Of a DNA stretch of 64,000 nt, positions 25,201 to 35,349 are shown piece after piece. Every line of letters begins with the position of its first letter. Positions within the stretch are counted from its first letter, which is position 1. Origin of the DNA: Owenia fusiformis (lineage: Eukaryota; Annelida; Polychaeta; Sabellida; Oweniidae); assembly GCA_903813345.2 (NCBI GenBank), contig CAIIXF020000004.1:27405985-27469984 (forward strand), read 5' to 3'. A model generated the notes under the pieces. It made no database searches, was not told where the DNA came from, and saw nothing but the letters and a program-made list of their open reading frames with translations. Made by a program: the position numbers and the translations under genes.

Positions 25201-28200
25201 GATGATTTCTGGCTTTAAATTGCGTTTTTTCCAATTTACTAGAGTTTTTCAAGTAGTTTTGTGCAGTTTAAGAATATTCTGACAGCAATTATGAAAAATA
25301 TGGCTACTTCATTACCTCTGGGGTCATTTTTCCAAGAACCCAATGGTTTTCCTTTAAATTTGACTAGTTTTTCATTTACATCATGAAATCCACTGCCTGA
25401 TGGTGACATTTTTCAGTATCGTGTCAAGAAATTGAGTATTTTATTGCATATTGCGATTTTTAGCCAAAATCACTAAACCATGAACCAGAAAATTGGACAA
25501 ATTTGGCCCACTTTTTGGCAAAATCTTACTAGAATCATCACTTTTTCATACTTTATTCCAGTCAACAGCCTCCTGATTTGAAAAATGATGACAAATTTGA
25601 TCAGTTTTGACTCTGGCCTAGAGAATTGGGACTTTTGAGATATTTTTTAGCTCGAATGTAGTCATTCAGAGTGAACAAATACATCAAAAATTGACACTTA
25701 ACTCGCCAATTTCTGACTGCACCCCCGATATGTACCTTCTTTCTATACTGGAAACCATAAGATGGAAAATTCAATCTTTATGATAAATAGCAACTCGTTG
25801 GCTTCCCCATTTACGACAACAAATGACATTTAGGGGTCACTAAGGACAAAATTGTAGCCAAATATCGTCAAAATCAGTGGTTTTTGGGGTAAAAAGCGAA
25901 AACTGCTGATTCAGCAAAAACATTAAATTTGTTCATGAAAATTCCCCTTTTTGCCGTCGTCCAAAATATGTTTCACACTAATAAACTTCAATTCTGGGCG
26001 ATTCTGAGTAGTTTTAAAAAAATTTGGTCACTTTTACATGTGACTAATAGGCAAAACTGCCCTAATTCACGTCACCATACTAGTCAATGGGCAAAAGGGC
26101 AAACGCCTGACTTTTTATCTCGAGTTATGGATTTATGTGGCCTCGCTGGCCTATCTGAGGTTCTAAAGCTATGTCTAAGCTACATCTTGACACTAAACTC
26201 AATAGGGGCCAATCATCTACTTTTTGAAATAATTGGTCAATTGTGACACTACCCCCTCTCTCTGCAGACACAAATTGAAATTCACAAAAATGAAGGCAAA
26301 ATTAATACGCCACTTGACTCGAAATTTTCCTTCAGATAACCCAAATAAACGCATTTTCAGAAGAAATGGCATGTTGCCATTGCAAAAAGATTACAACTGT
26401 GCCTACATACTAGCTTACTGACTCGTCATGATCACAATTGTGTTGGGACTACATTTATTTTTGAATACTACTTTTTTCTATTCAGCGGAAGTGACGTATT
26501 AGGGCATTTTGGCCTAATAGCCACATGGTTGGATGATTTCTGGCTTTAAATTGCGTTTTTTCCAATTTACTAGAGTTTTTCAAGTAGTTTTGTGCAGTTT
26601 AAGAATATTCTGACAGCAATTATGAAAAATATGGCTACTTCATTACCTCTGGGGTCATTTTTCCAAGAACCCAATGGTTTTCCTTTAAATTTGACTAGTT
26701 TTTCATTTACATCATGAAATCCACTGCCTGATGGTGACATTTTTCAGTATCGTGTCAAGAAATTGAGTATTTTATTGCATATTGCGATTTTTAGCCAAAA
26801 TCACTAAACCATGAACCAGAAAATTGGACAAATTTGGCCCACTTTTTGGCAAAATCTTACTAGAATCATCACTTTTTCATACTTTATTCCAGTCAACAGC
26901 CTCCTGATTTGAAAAATGATGACAAATTTGATCAGTTTTGACTCTGGCCTAGAGAATTGGGACTTTTGAGATATTTTTTAGCTCGAATGTAGTCATTCAG
27001 AGTGAACAAATACATCAAAAATTGACACTTAACTCGCCAATTTCTGACTGCACCCCCGATATGTACCTTCTTTCTATACTGGAAACCATAAGATGGAAAA
27101 TTCAATCTTTATGATAAATAGCAACTCGTTGGCTTCCCCATTTACGACAACAAATGACATTTAGGGGTCACTAAGGACAAAATTGTAGCCAAATATCGTC
27201 AAAATCAGTGGTTTTTGGGGTAAAAAGCGAAAACTGCTGATTCAGCAAAAACATTAAATTTGTTCATGAAAATTCCCCTTTTTGCCGTCGTCCAAAATAT
27301 GTTTCACACTAATAAACTTCAATTCTGGGCGATTCTGAGTAGTTTTAAAAAAATTTGGTCACTTTTACATGTGACTAATAGGCAAAACTGCCCTAATTCA
27401 CGTCACCATACTAGTCAATGGGCAAAAGGGCAAACGCCTGACTTTTTATCTCGAGTTATGGATTTATGTGGCCTCGCTGGCCTATCTGAGGTTCTAAAGC
27501 TATGTCTAAGCTACATCTTGACACTAAACTCAATAGGGGCCAATCATCTACTTTTTGAAATAATTGGTCAATTGTGACACTACCCCCTCTCTCTGCAGAC
27601 ACAAATTGAAATTCACAAAAATGAAGGCAAAATTAATACGCCACTTGACTCGAAATTTTCCTTCAGATAACCCAAATAAACGCATTTTCAGAAGAAATGG
27701 CATGTTGCCATTGCAAAAAGATTACAACTGTGCCTACATACTAGCTTACTGACTCGTCATGATCACAATTGTGTTGGGACTACATTTATTTTTGAATACT
27801 ACTTTTTTCTATTCAGCGGAAGTGACGTATTAGGGCATTTTGGCCTATGCACAGGTCTATGGCAGAGATAGGATCCCCGATACTTGCCCATCTATCAAGC
27901 TGTTATAAGATTAAGACTATTTTACAAATGAAAATGAGATATTTCAATGTTAAATGTAAGAAATTTCAAATAAGATGTGAAGACAATGAATGGAATGATA
28001 TTTTCACGTAGATTATGAGAATTTTTATTCGATAAATATCATGAGATATATGATAATTGTTTAAGATAGACAGACGCTTTACATGATATCAATGAAGAGT
28101 CCGTTGAGAATTGACTTAACTTATGATACGGGGGTGTTATTACCTGTTTATATTCTGGAGTTTGATAGACACCCTTTTAAATTCAATTTGACAGAACAAT

Positions 28201-31200
28201 TTTGCTGCTAGGCATTTTAATATACGTAAACAGCTATTTGGCCATATACTAATATGTAAAGTTCGTCAATTAAAATATTACATTTAGAATTGACAACCAA
28301 CATTTTTCAAATATTATTGTGAACATTTTCATGACTAGGGGGAACAATCAAATGTTGTGCGTTTATTGTGATTAAATGATCAACTTTAATTGTTAAACAT
28401 TTAATTTAACTCTTGAATGTTTTAAAGGTCATTTAAATTAATTTACCAATAACACTTTGTTGCCCGCTAAAATGAGTGAACACTGATACAAACACCCTGG
28501 ACCAGGGTGCACAATGACTAATGGCTTTATGACTTCAGCTATTGCTCTTAAGTCAATATAGTCAAATGTAGTTTTCTATAGTATTAATCCTCTGAGAATA
28601 GGCCTGACAAGGTGGTGATGATATTTATTTGTGTTTTGATCTTGATGAATGAAATGCAAAAGTTTCGAATTAGAATAATGAATCAGAAACATTTCCTGAT
28701 TGTCATTTAAAATGGGTTTCAATTTTTTAAACGCCAAAATGTCCATCGTCGGTCCTCACGCTCAATTACTACGTTCTATACGAACAGGTCCAAAGCTTGA
28801 TGAAGCAAGATGCAAATTTTACTTTTGTAGAATATGAATCATTCGCATGATTTTAGACAAGGCATCAACAGGCAAATTGTCACCACCTGCCATTTGTTAC
28901 AGGCGTCGTCCGCCGACTCCAACAACCGAACGTCGGTCATCGCCTACAAAAGGTTGGAGTCTACAACAATATGTCCCAATTTCCGATGGTGACATAAAAA
29001 AGTTCCACTACATAGTTTGAATTTCTGAATTAATGTTTCAAATATTTTTATATAGATATCTGAAAACGGAAACTAAAAATACTAATTTTCATTTACACAT
29101 TTACAAATAAGACTTCAGTTTTCAATTTCAAATAATGTGTAATCACAAGCTTATTATAATATACATTTCATACTTTTTAATCAAAGCCCAAATGACAATT
29201 AATAAATGCTTATCATTTCATCTCAGACATTATTAAAATTGCATACTAGACACCTGTTTTTTAAGAACCTGTGTTCAAGAATAGATTCAGATTAACTGTG
29301 ATTTACCTACACTGCCAATCTCAAACAGCACCGTGTAGCGCTGTTAATGAAACAGTGCTGTTTGGTGACAATGGGTATTTGGGGTGTAAGGCGTGAGGTC
29401 CTCAAATAGTGTTGCATTCTCCCCTCAAAAAGTGTGGTTCCAACTACCCTATTGAGCCTTGTGTTAAATCTTCTTCATAGTTAAATCATCAATTTTGTTG
29501 CCGACCAAGTGTAATTGAAGAAAAATTAATAATAATTTTATACATGCTATCGGGTGGAGAATTTGGGATGCCAAACTTTTGCAGGGGGTGTATCACGTAA
29601 GCAAAGATATGTGTTGAGTTCTAAGAATTTATACATCAAATGAAACATAAACTGTAGATACATACTTGGTATTTGTCTTCAATGTTTACTATGGCCTTTC
29701 TTTGTAACTCCGAAGTCAAGTTAACCCTTATTACTTTGTACCTATAATATAATACAATGCAACATAATGCAATGCGATACAATGCAATATAAGGCAATAC
29801 AATAGAACACAATGCAATATATTACACAATATAACACAATACAATGCAATACATTGCAATATGATACTATAGTGTTACACAACATGACGCAATATAATAA
29901 AATGCAAGTTTCTTTTTTTCAAGTTCGCTTTTATTTTATTCCTTTTTTCATTTTCCTGTTCCTGTTTTCGTCCTCCATTCATTTTCTTTGCTTTTCCATT
30001 TTCTTCACATATTCATTTTCTCTGCCATGTCAAATCAATTTAAGTGTAGACTTATGGATGCGAAAGAAGTGTATTGAAATTATTTTGTCAATCATATTTC
30101 GTAAAACTGAAAAACATTACCTTTTTTCAACATCTACATATATCTATTTATCCCATACTTGGACGTGTTACGGGTACATAAAGCCGGTTTGTAAAAACTT
30201 ATATTTTCATCAGCGGGCAGATATAGCTTTACGTCCCGCTCCGAGCGGGCAGATATAGTATATCTGCCCGCTACGTCATAATCGCCACTCGCATATTTGT
30301 TCATAATTTGTAACGTTCGCGTAATGACTGTAAACTACAATGGAGAAAACACAGACAATCAGGATCTGTCTGATGGTTTAAAAAAGGGAAAGAGCATCCA
30401 CTTAATCAATCAGAAATTCGAGAAAATAAATGTGGGAATATTTGAGAGAACAGGAAAATCCGCCCACGGCCAAGAAAACAAAACTGGACATGAATATTCT
30501 AAAATATTTCCACGATTGAAAAATGTGAACCAGATGACCAAGATTGGTATGGGATAAACATATTATCCTATAGTCGGTTCAGGATATTGGGATTATCCCT
30601 TGGCCAATATAATATATTTTCCCTCGGGACCTGCGGCCCTCGGGCAAATATATTATATTGGCCTCGGGATAATCCCAATATCCTGAACCTCATATAGGAT
30701 AATCTCTATTTATCTATATATATCTACATGTATGTATATTCTTCACTCATGGTATAATACATTTTCAAGACGTTATAATCTTTGACACGGCGACAGTACG
30801 GAGGCTTATTCGATGAATAAGATGCATTGCATAGTGCATGCTGTGAGACAATGGCATTGCTTTAGACAACGTGTATATTTCCTAAACTCAACTTAAGTAT
30901 ACCATTGTACAACGCTATTTGGGTCAAATGTTAATATTGTTTATCTAAACTGGAAACCTAAAACCTTAGAATGCTGGAGGTTGAGACAAAAGGTTGATGC
31001 CGACAGTTTTGTGAGTTTACAGTAAAGTGCGATTAAAAAAGAAGTAAATGCGTAGCTATATTTATAAATGTCTCAAAAATCCCTTTTCAATTTTTTTCTA
31101 CAGTTCATTTTCTTGCTTTATTTTGATTCCATATACCCTCTGTAAAGAAAAGGGTGCATTGTCCTTTACCCCGCCTTTACCAATCATATCTTTTTTTCGT

Positions 31201-31706
31201 TATTATCATACCAAACATTCAGAGGTATAATACTAGTATATATATTTAACTTTGACCAAATGAAGAAAATTTTAAAGAATTTCGTAAATGTGGTAAAAAG
31301 TTAGAAAGATACGCATGCTCCTCATAAACAATTTTACTGTAGTATTGTAAACAATGTTCAAATAACAAATAACATCACTGTTTATTGTATTCAGTTTTAC
31401 TGTTTTAATGATTTCGCTATTCTTTTTACATAACCTTATATTGCTAAATTATACCATTGTTAATTATACACCGTTTCATATAACAATACGCCAGTTATAA
31501 ACAGGTTGACTGTATTGTACTGTTCTTAAAATATGAGAAATTCTATACCCAGCAATGTGCTCAAGAAGGGGATCTTCTGAGACATGAAATTAAACTGCAA
31601 GTTTTACAAATATACATTATAGTACTCACCCTGCATAGTCCTTACTACATAGTATATATGCTGGCAATCTTAAAAATATAAATAACAGGTAAATATCAGG
31701 TCTCAT
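10247..31706 (-). CDS. Secreted M14A metallocarboxypeptidase precursor (A/B type), 11 coding exons
   Basis: Zinc exopeptidase zymogen. Coding exons, 5' to 3': 31630-31706, 29666-29741, 20131-20267, 19804-19900, 14680-14781, 14031-14135, 13556-13666, 12852-13064, 11910-11996, 11412-11496, 10247-10545. All phases agree, giving about 462 residues against roughly 420 in the family. It begins MRPDIYLLFIFLRLPAYILC (signal peptide). The propeptide runs YKVIRVN to ILINDVQ, then a basic segment (TRQRR, HKR) suits activation cleavage. Catalytic domain: zinc ligands in HAREW and the His of LHSYTQ; DRLWRKNR, GVDLNRNW (substrate-binding Asn-Arg), LYAYSGGS (Tyr248 equivalent) and IELRD (catalytic Glu270). 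The residue after SGGS, which sets specificity, is Pro rather than Ile (A type) or Asp (B type), so the substrate is unclear. The C-terminus runs about 40 residues past the usual end. Propeptide exon 3 has extra copies (separate entry). Confidence 0.92.
10597..10888. mobile_element. TIR element in the last carboxypeptidase intron
   Basis: The left end TACGCCCCTTTTCATAAGTT is the inverted complement of right-end copies such as AAACTTATGAAGGGGAGTGT. The right end is repeated about 2.5 times in tandem with a 57-base spacing (10780-10888). The same terminal motif forms a small inverted repeat at 38633-38700 and occurs once near 35150. No coding capacity. Confidence 0.6.
11173..11278. mobile_element. 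Foldback, GGCTACCGG arms
   Basis: Inverted repeat with arms of about 50 bases, from GGCTACCGGATTAGTCTACT to its mirror ending TTATTCCGGTAGCC, with a short AATAA loop. The inner core (TTCATATTCAAATGACTTGG, then CCGT, then an AATAGTAGGTT motif) recurs in the foldback at 49447-49607, whose outer arms differ. Confidence 0.8.
12061..12690. mobile_element. 630-bp TIR element with two internal hairpins, in a carboxypeptidase intron
   Basis: Outer inverted repeats of about 46 bases (TATAGTT, then ATGCTTCGATATTTGAAC and ATCAGGCTTATA) enclose two further long inverted repeats. One runs 12106-12310 (AAGGGTCGA, CCATTGGCTCTAGATTTTAT). The other runs about 12312-12645 (GATAATTTGTTCATATGCC, CACAGTTCAACGATATC). 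The whole can fold as a branched structure. No open frame of note. It lies between the exons at 11996 and 12852. Confidence 0.75.
14195..14600 (-). mobile_element. Retroelement 3' end, copy 1 (non-LTR-like)
   Basis: Read on the minus strand this ends AATAAAGTGAATTGAAAAAA, an A-rich tail typical of non-LTR retrotransposon 3' ends. About 190 bases are shared at roughly 85% by eye with 42160-42335 in the opposite orientation. Shared text includes CCATATAACCTGACTGTTAA and the segment around CACCCCTCGG. No intact reverse transcriptase. It lies between the carboxypeptidase exons at 14135 and 14680. Confidence 0.6.
14771..15239. repeat. 50-bp tandem repeat that copies a splice acceptor
   Basis: Nine to ten copies of an exact 50-base unit, containing TTTGGAGAGTCTGAAAATAA and CAAAGCACAATGTACACTC. 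The first copy overlaps the start of the carboxypeptidase exon at 14680-14781. Each unit, read on the minus strand, therefore carries the same polypyrimidine-AG and first exon bases (TTTTCAG then ACTCTCC). Minus-strand ORFs here (14815-15241) are artefacts of the repeat. Confidence 0.92.
15671..16162. mobile_element. MITE with about 58-bp TIRs in intron 4
   Basis: The left terminus TCTGACAACGGTAAAGTCAG, continuing through ATACCGTTGTCA and AAATGGCGGACAT, is mirrored at the right end (ATGTCCGCCATTTTTGACAA through AACGGTATCTGACGTTACCG). Each arm itself contains the short palindrome GACAACGGTA...TACCGTTGTC. Interior AT-rich, no coding frame. Confidence 0.8.
16163..18825. other. Intron 4 of the carboxypeptidase, AT-rich
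   Basis: No exon, RNA gene or strong repeat is visible. One short inverted pair, GATGACGTCATTGG and CCAATGACATCATCAATC, lies at 18507-18622. Short frames such as the one on the minus strand at 17623-17877 have no recognisable content. Confidence 0.5.
18826..19562. mobile_element. Probable MITE with GGGAGGTTA termini
   Basis: The left end GGGAGGTTAGGATTAACGTA is mirrored by a right end whose complement reads GGGAGGTTAAGATAAGCGTA. TATACG-like and CCTATAC-like motifs lie just inside both ends. I could not define a target duplication. Non-coding. Confidence 0.5.
20131..20728 (-). repeat. Tandem copies of carboxypeptidase propeptide exon 3
   Basis: The full exon is 20131-20267. Three further copies of its 5' part follow at 20316-20396, 20443-20523 and 20572-20652. 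Each is exactly 81 nt (27 codons), starts phase 0 after a TTCTTTCAG-like acceptor and ends phase 0 at CAA before GTAACA, a plausible donor. A fifth copy is split: donor-side part 20699-20728, remainder 27846-27899. Spacing alternates 129, 127, 129, 127 bases, so the array is a 256-bp dimer repeat. The variants S-V-I-D and S-A-I-D, and AGAGAAATA against AGAAGTA in the spacers, follow the dimer. The fifth copy has GC instead of GT at the donor. If spliced in, each copy adds LDRWASIG...NLHNVQ to the propeptide without a frameshift. Confidence 0.88.
20729..27845. mobile_element. 7.1-kb tandem array of TIR-bounded segments, (Y-X)5-Y
   Basis: Period 1330 bp, three units then two units of 1331 (one extra T in a T run). 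I see no other difference among copies. Y is 465 bp (20729-21193 and five more) and has terminal inverted repeats: the left GGCAAAACTGCCCTAATTCA continues to CGTCAC, and the right-end complement is GGCCAAAATGCCCTAATACG continuing to TCAC. X is 865 bp (21194-22058 and four more), with ends TAATAGCCACATGG and CATGTGACTAATA that are also inverted copies. The array begins and ends with Y. Host bases TAT flank both ends (20726-20728 and 27846-27848); overlap with the termini allows a duplication as long as CCTATG. The recurring 105- and 62-codon frames are not convincing genes. Confidence 0.85.
27846..27899 (-). pseudogene. Outer half of the split fifth exon-3 copy
   Basis: Same sequence as the start of the propeptide exon (LDRWASIGDPISAIDLCI-like), preceded on the minus strand by the acceptor CTTATAACAG. 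Its other half is at 20699-20728, on the far side of the 7.1-kb array. It cannot form a complete exon unless the array is removed. Confidence 0.85.
27900..29665. other. Carboxypeptidase intron 2
   Basis: AT-rich, no exon seen. Contains one member (about 28898-28995) of a dispersed repeat family with TTGTTACAGGCGTCGTCCGC-like text and an end reading GGTGACATAAAAAA. A short palindrome, CACCCTGGACCAGGGTG, lies near 28493. Confidence 0.5.
29747..29895. repeat. ACAATGCAAT / ATAC microsatellite
   Basis: Degenerate 5- and 10-base repeats (ACAATGCAAT, AATACAATGC) begin within about 10 bases of the acceptor of carboxypeptidase exon 2. Confidence 0.75.
30227..30262. repeat. Near-perfect GC-armed palindrome
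   Basis: AGCGGGCAGATATA is mirrored by TATATCTGCCCGCT around a central G. A further direct copy, CAGCGGGCAGATATAG, lies about 25 bases upstream. Confidence 0.85.
30562..30703. mobile_element. Foldback with 60-70 bp arms
   Basis: The arm TATTATCCTATAGTCGGTTC, continuing AGGATATTGGGATTATCCC and GGCCAATATAATATATTTT, is mirrored almost base for base about a short CCTGCGG centre. No coding content. Lies in carboxypeptidase intron 1. Confidence 0.85.
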
Positions 31707-32052
31707 GTTATTACTGTCCTTGTTAAGTGAGTAATTCATTAATGATTACACGATCGTGATATTGGAGTTTTATACTCGTACGATTACAGTCAAACTGTAT
31801 ATGATTGGGTATTGTAAATATGAAACGGTACATAATGAGCAGTGGTACAATTTTGCAGTAAAGCAATGTATAAGGCACAATACAGTACAGTCAAACTATG
31901 TATAACTGGGCATTGTTATACGAAACGGTGTATAATGAGCAGTGGAATAATTTAGCAGTAAAGCTATGTATAAAATAAAGTGAAATCATAATACTTAAAA
32001 TTGAATACAATAAACAGTGATGTTATTTGTTATTTGAACATTGGTAACAATA
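31346..32052. repeat. Long inverted repeat enclosing the first carboxypeptidase exon
   Basis: The left arm (about 31346-31535) contains CAATGTTCAAATAACAAATA, ACATCACTGTTTATTGTATT and ATTATACACCGTTTCATATA. The right arm (about 31865-32052) carries their complements. The signal-peptide exon (31630-31706) lies in the 330-bp loop. Confidence 0.85.
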
Positions 32053-32905
32053 GTACAGTAAAATGTGTGTGTAATGAGCATGCGTATTATCAATACAGTA
32101 AGGTGTAATCAGCATGCGTATTATTAATACAGTAAAATGTGTGTGTAATGAGCATGCGTATTATTAATACAGTAAAATGTGTGTGTAATGAGCATGCGTA
32201 TTGTCAATACAATAAAATGTGTGTGTAATGAGCATGCGTATTATCAATACAGTAAAATGTGTGTGTAATGAGCATGCGTTTTATCAATACAGTAAAATGT
32301 GTGTGTAATGAGCATGCGTATTATTAATAAAGTAAAATGTGTGTGTAATGAGCATGCGTATTATCAATACAGTAAAATGTGTGTGTAATGAGCATGCGAA
32401 TTATTAATACAGTAAAATGTGTGTGTAATGAGCATGCGTATTATCAATACAGTAAAATGTGTGTGTAATGAGCATGCGTATTATTAATACAGTAAAATGT
32501 GTGTGTGTGTAATGAGCATGCGTATTATTAATACAGTAAAATGTGTGTGTAATGAGCATGCATATTATTAATAAAGTAAAATGTGTGTGTAATGAGCATA
32601 CGTATTATTAATACAGTAAAATGTGTGTGTAATGAGCATGCGTATTATCAATACAGTAAAATGTGTGTGTAATGAGCATGCGTATTATCAATACAGTAAA
32701 ATGTGTATGTAATGATCATGCATATTATTAATACAGTAAAATGTGTGTGTAATGAGCATGCGTATTATTAATACAGTAAAATATGTGTGTAATGAGCATG
32801 CGTATTATCAATACAGTAAAATGTGTGTGTAATGAGCATGCGTATTATTAATACAGTAAAATGTGTGTGTGTAATGAGCATGCGTATTATTAATACAGTA
32901 AAACT
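32052..32905. repeat. 40-bp minisatellite, about 21 copies
   Basis: The unit contains TGTGTGTAATGAGCATGCGT and ATTATTAATACAGTAAAA. Copies differ by single bases or GT dinucleotides. The unit resembles a segment of the adjacent inverted-repeat arm (TATAATGAGCAGTGG, TTTAGCAGTAAAG), so it probably arose from it. It starts about 350 bases upstream of the carboxypeptidase start codon. Confidence 0.93.
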
Positions 32906-33059
32906 GTACAGTTATATGTATGATCAGCATTATAATTAAGCAGTAATACTGTGTATAATGAGCAATGGCATTAATAGTACAGGGTGTTTCATAATGACCA
33001 CCAATCTTACATAGAACGCCCCCAAATGTTAGATAGCCATGTGCCCTACAAACAGCAAT

Positions 33060-33155
33060 GATAAGAATCCCTCAATACCCTATAGAATACCCCTCAATAC
33101 CCTATAGAATATTCCTCAATACCCTATAGAATACCCCTCAATACCCTATAGAATT
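33060..33155. repeat. 23-bp tandem repeat, four copies
   Basis: Unit CCCTCAATACCCTATAGAAT plus two or three bases, repeated four times. Confidence 0.9.
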
Positions 33156-35349
33156 GTGCGACTTCTCACATTTGATAGATGCTGATGGTATATCTTAATG
33201 ATATTTGAAAAATAAAGTATTAAGCTCAAGTATTTCAAAGAAATGCCCAGAGAACAATGAGTATAGAGCGATATGCTTCTCTCTTTAAATCCCTTTAATG
33301 AAAAGTATGCACAAATCTTACAAATTGACGGTGTGAAAGAAATTATGGTCCCCGGGGATTATGGTCTCCTTTTTAACGGCCCTTACTGGCCCTGATTGTG
33401 TATAAGATAATAAGGGAAAGAGTTGTATTTGGGTCACCATATAAATCAATGGAGAGTAGGACCATAATTTGATAGGACCTTCTACCTTTTTACAACGGGA
33501 TAGTGACTTCAAAATATAAGTTTACAATATTATGTTACCAATGACCAGTCATGTTAATATTTGGCAAATGAGTCCAGAATTGAATAAGCTTAATTATGGT
33601 ATATAGATTATGGGGCCATGTGATCTAAGATTGACTGTGGATGGGGGACAGTAATCATGAAATACCATGTACAGTAAAACTGTGTATGAGGAGCAACGGC
33701 ACTTTGCTGTGATCAATGCGGTCCTATTATAAAATCAACTTGAGTTGTATTAATATTCTCTTGTAAAGGAAACGTAATATGCATGGTGTTAATAAAGTAT
33801 GGAACAAGCATATTGTTGAGAATTTGAGAATCTACATGAGGATGTCATCTGGTGGTCCTCTACACGGCAGTAAAGCAGACCCGATGATACAATGAGCTTG
33901 CTTGCCGGTATCATGGATGTGTCACGGGGCCTGATATATTAGCGAGCTAGGCGGTAGGTTCAAACAACGTGGATCCTCAAAGCATGTGCTCACAGTATCA
34001 TCGTGGCTTAACACCCGTCCTCAACTGAACACTAACTAGAGCCTTCAACTGAATCATTATAACAATATTTGCTTTCAGCTCGTCTTTATCCCCTCTTTTC
34101 CCTATTAATTATCGAATTGTGTTTTTCATAATTGTCTACTCTAGGGACAAAACAAGGCATTAACATGCAAAATGTCACTAACTGCCATTTATTAAAGACG
34201 CCGAACGCCGACACAAACCGCCGGACACGGTCCACAAAAAGGTTGGAGACAAGATAGCAGTACGAGAATTTAAAATATTTGCAACGCGCAAACGATCCAA
34301 TTTTCGCATCATGGGGAATCATGGCCTACTATTGGCTTCTTTCTAGTTGAAGACAGAAAAATACATATGTGTGATGTGTAGGAGAATCCCATTGCCCGTT
34401 TCATCAATCACACTGACCATAACCTTGGATGAATCCAAGCCATAACTCGACTATAATGTAACAATGGGACACATATTGTGTATGGCGTTATGGATCGGCG
34501 TCTGTAACAATTGTTATACTTTTGTCACGATTTGTAAGTGGTGACAATTTGTAATCTTATCGCTATTGGCTATTTATTTACTTTAAAATCCCAAAAATAG
34601 AAAATCCTTAAAGATGCAACAATTAGTGCAGAAACGATCATGGACCAGTGTCAAAATATATTTAAGTTTGGATATTTCATCCAGACTAACATATATCTTT
34701 ATGATCTACGAAAGAAACCCCAGTGATGAACATTATTTCAGCTGATATTCCACTTGAAACGTCGTGGATCTTAAAAATCTATAAGTGGGACTCCCTTTAT
34801 AGAAGCTTTGAACTGAATTTACACTTCTTAGTGCTAAAATTGATAGTTTAACGATACATTTTTAGAAAAATCGAAAAGGGCTTAACCAAGACGGTTTGTA
34901 TCGGCTAAACAAATATGTAACTTGTAGCGGCCTTATATGACTGTCCACTCAAGTGTCCTCGCACGCCCTTCCAATAGTTTACTAAGGAAATTTAATTCCT
35001 GTTTAATAGCGTGTAAAATATGTTCATTTGTTAATTCAAAAATGTTCTAAAATGTATTGGATCAGACAGTTCTGTTAGACTTGATAAATGGATTTGAATC
35101 ATCAAACATGAATATGCGCCAATAGTGATAAGTAGTCCAATAGGGAAGAGGGGAGTGTACTTTATGTTTTAAACAGTTCATGGCCGTCCGTGGTAGATAC
35201 TCTTGCATCAGAATAAAACAGTTTATGGTCGTTCGTCAGAAATATTCTTGCATCAGAATAACTGATAAAGGAGAGGAGTAAATATTTATCTTGGGATCGG
35301 ATAGTTGGACTGTAGTATTTAGTATACGAACACTTGGGCAAAAAGCAAG
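33156..35349. other. Intergenic between divergent genes
   Basis: No gene seen. Contains members of the dispersed TTGTTACAGACGCCGAACGC-type repeat at 34150-34260 and 34490-34545. A two-copy 45-bp direct repeat lies at 35170-35262 (GTTCATGGCCGTCCGT / GTTTATGGTCGTTCGT, each ending CTTGCATCAGAATAA). It sits about 90 bases before the next start codon and may belong to that promoter. Confidence 0.5.

Noticed and set aside
21938-27752. Recurring 105- and 62-codon plus-strand frames repeated every 1330 bp
   Set aside because: They persist only because the repeat units are near-identical. The 105-codon frame crosses the X-Y junction, the 62-codon frame starts at a non-ATG codon, and neither has a recognisable domain.
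32052-32905. CRISPR-like look of regular 40-bp units
   Set aside because: Whole units repeat head to tail with no unique spacers, in a eukaryotic locus. It is a minisatellite.
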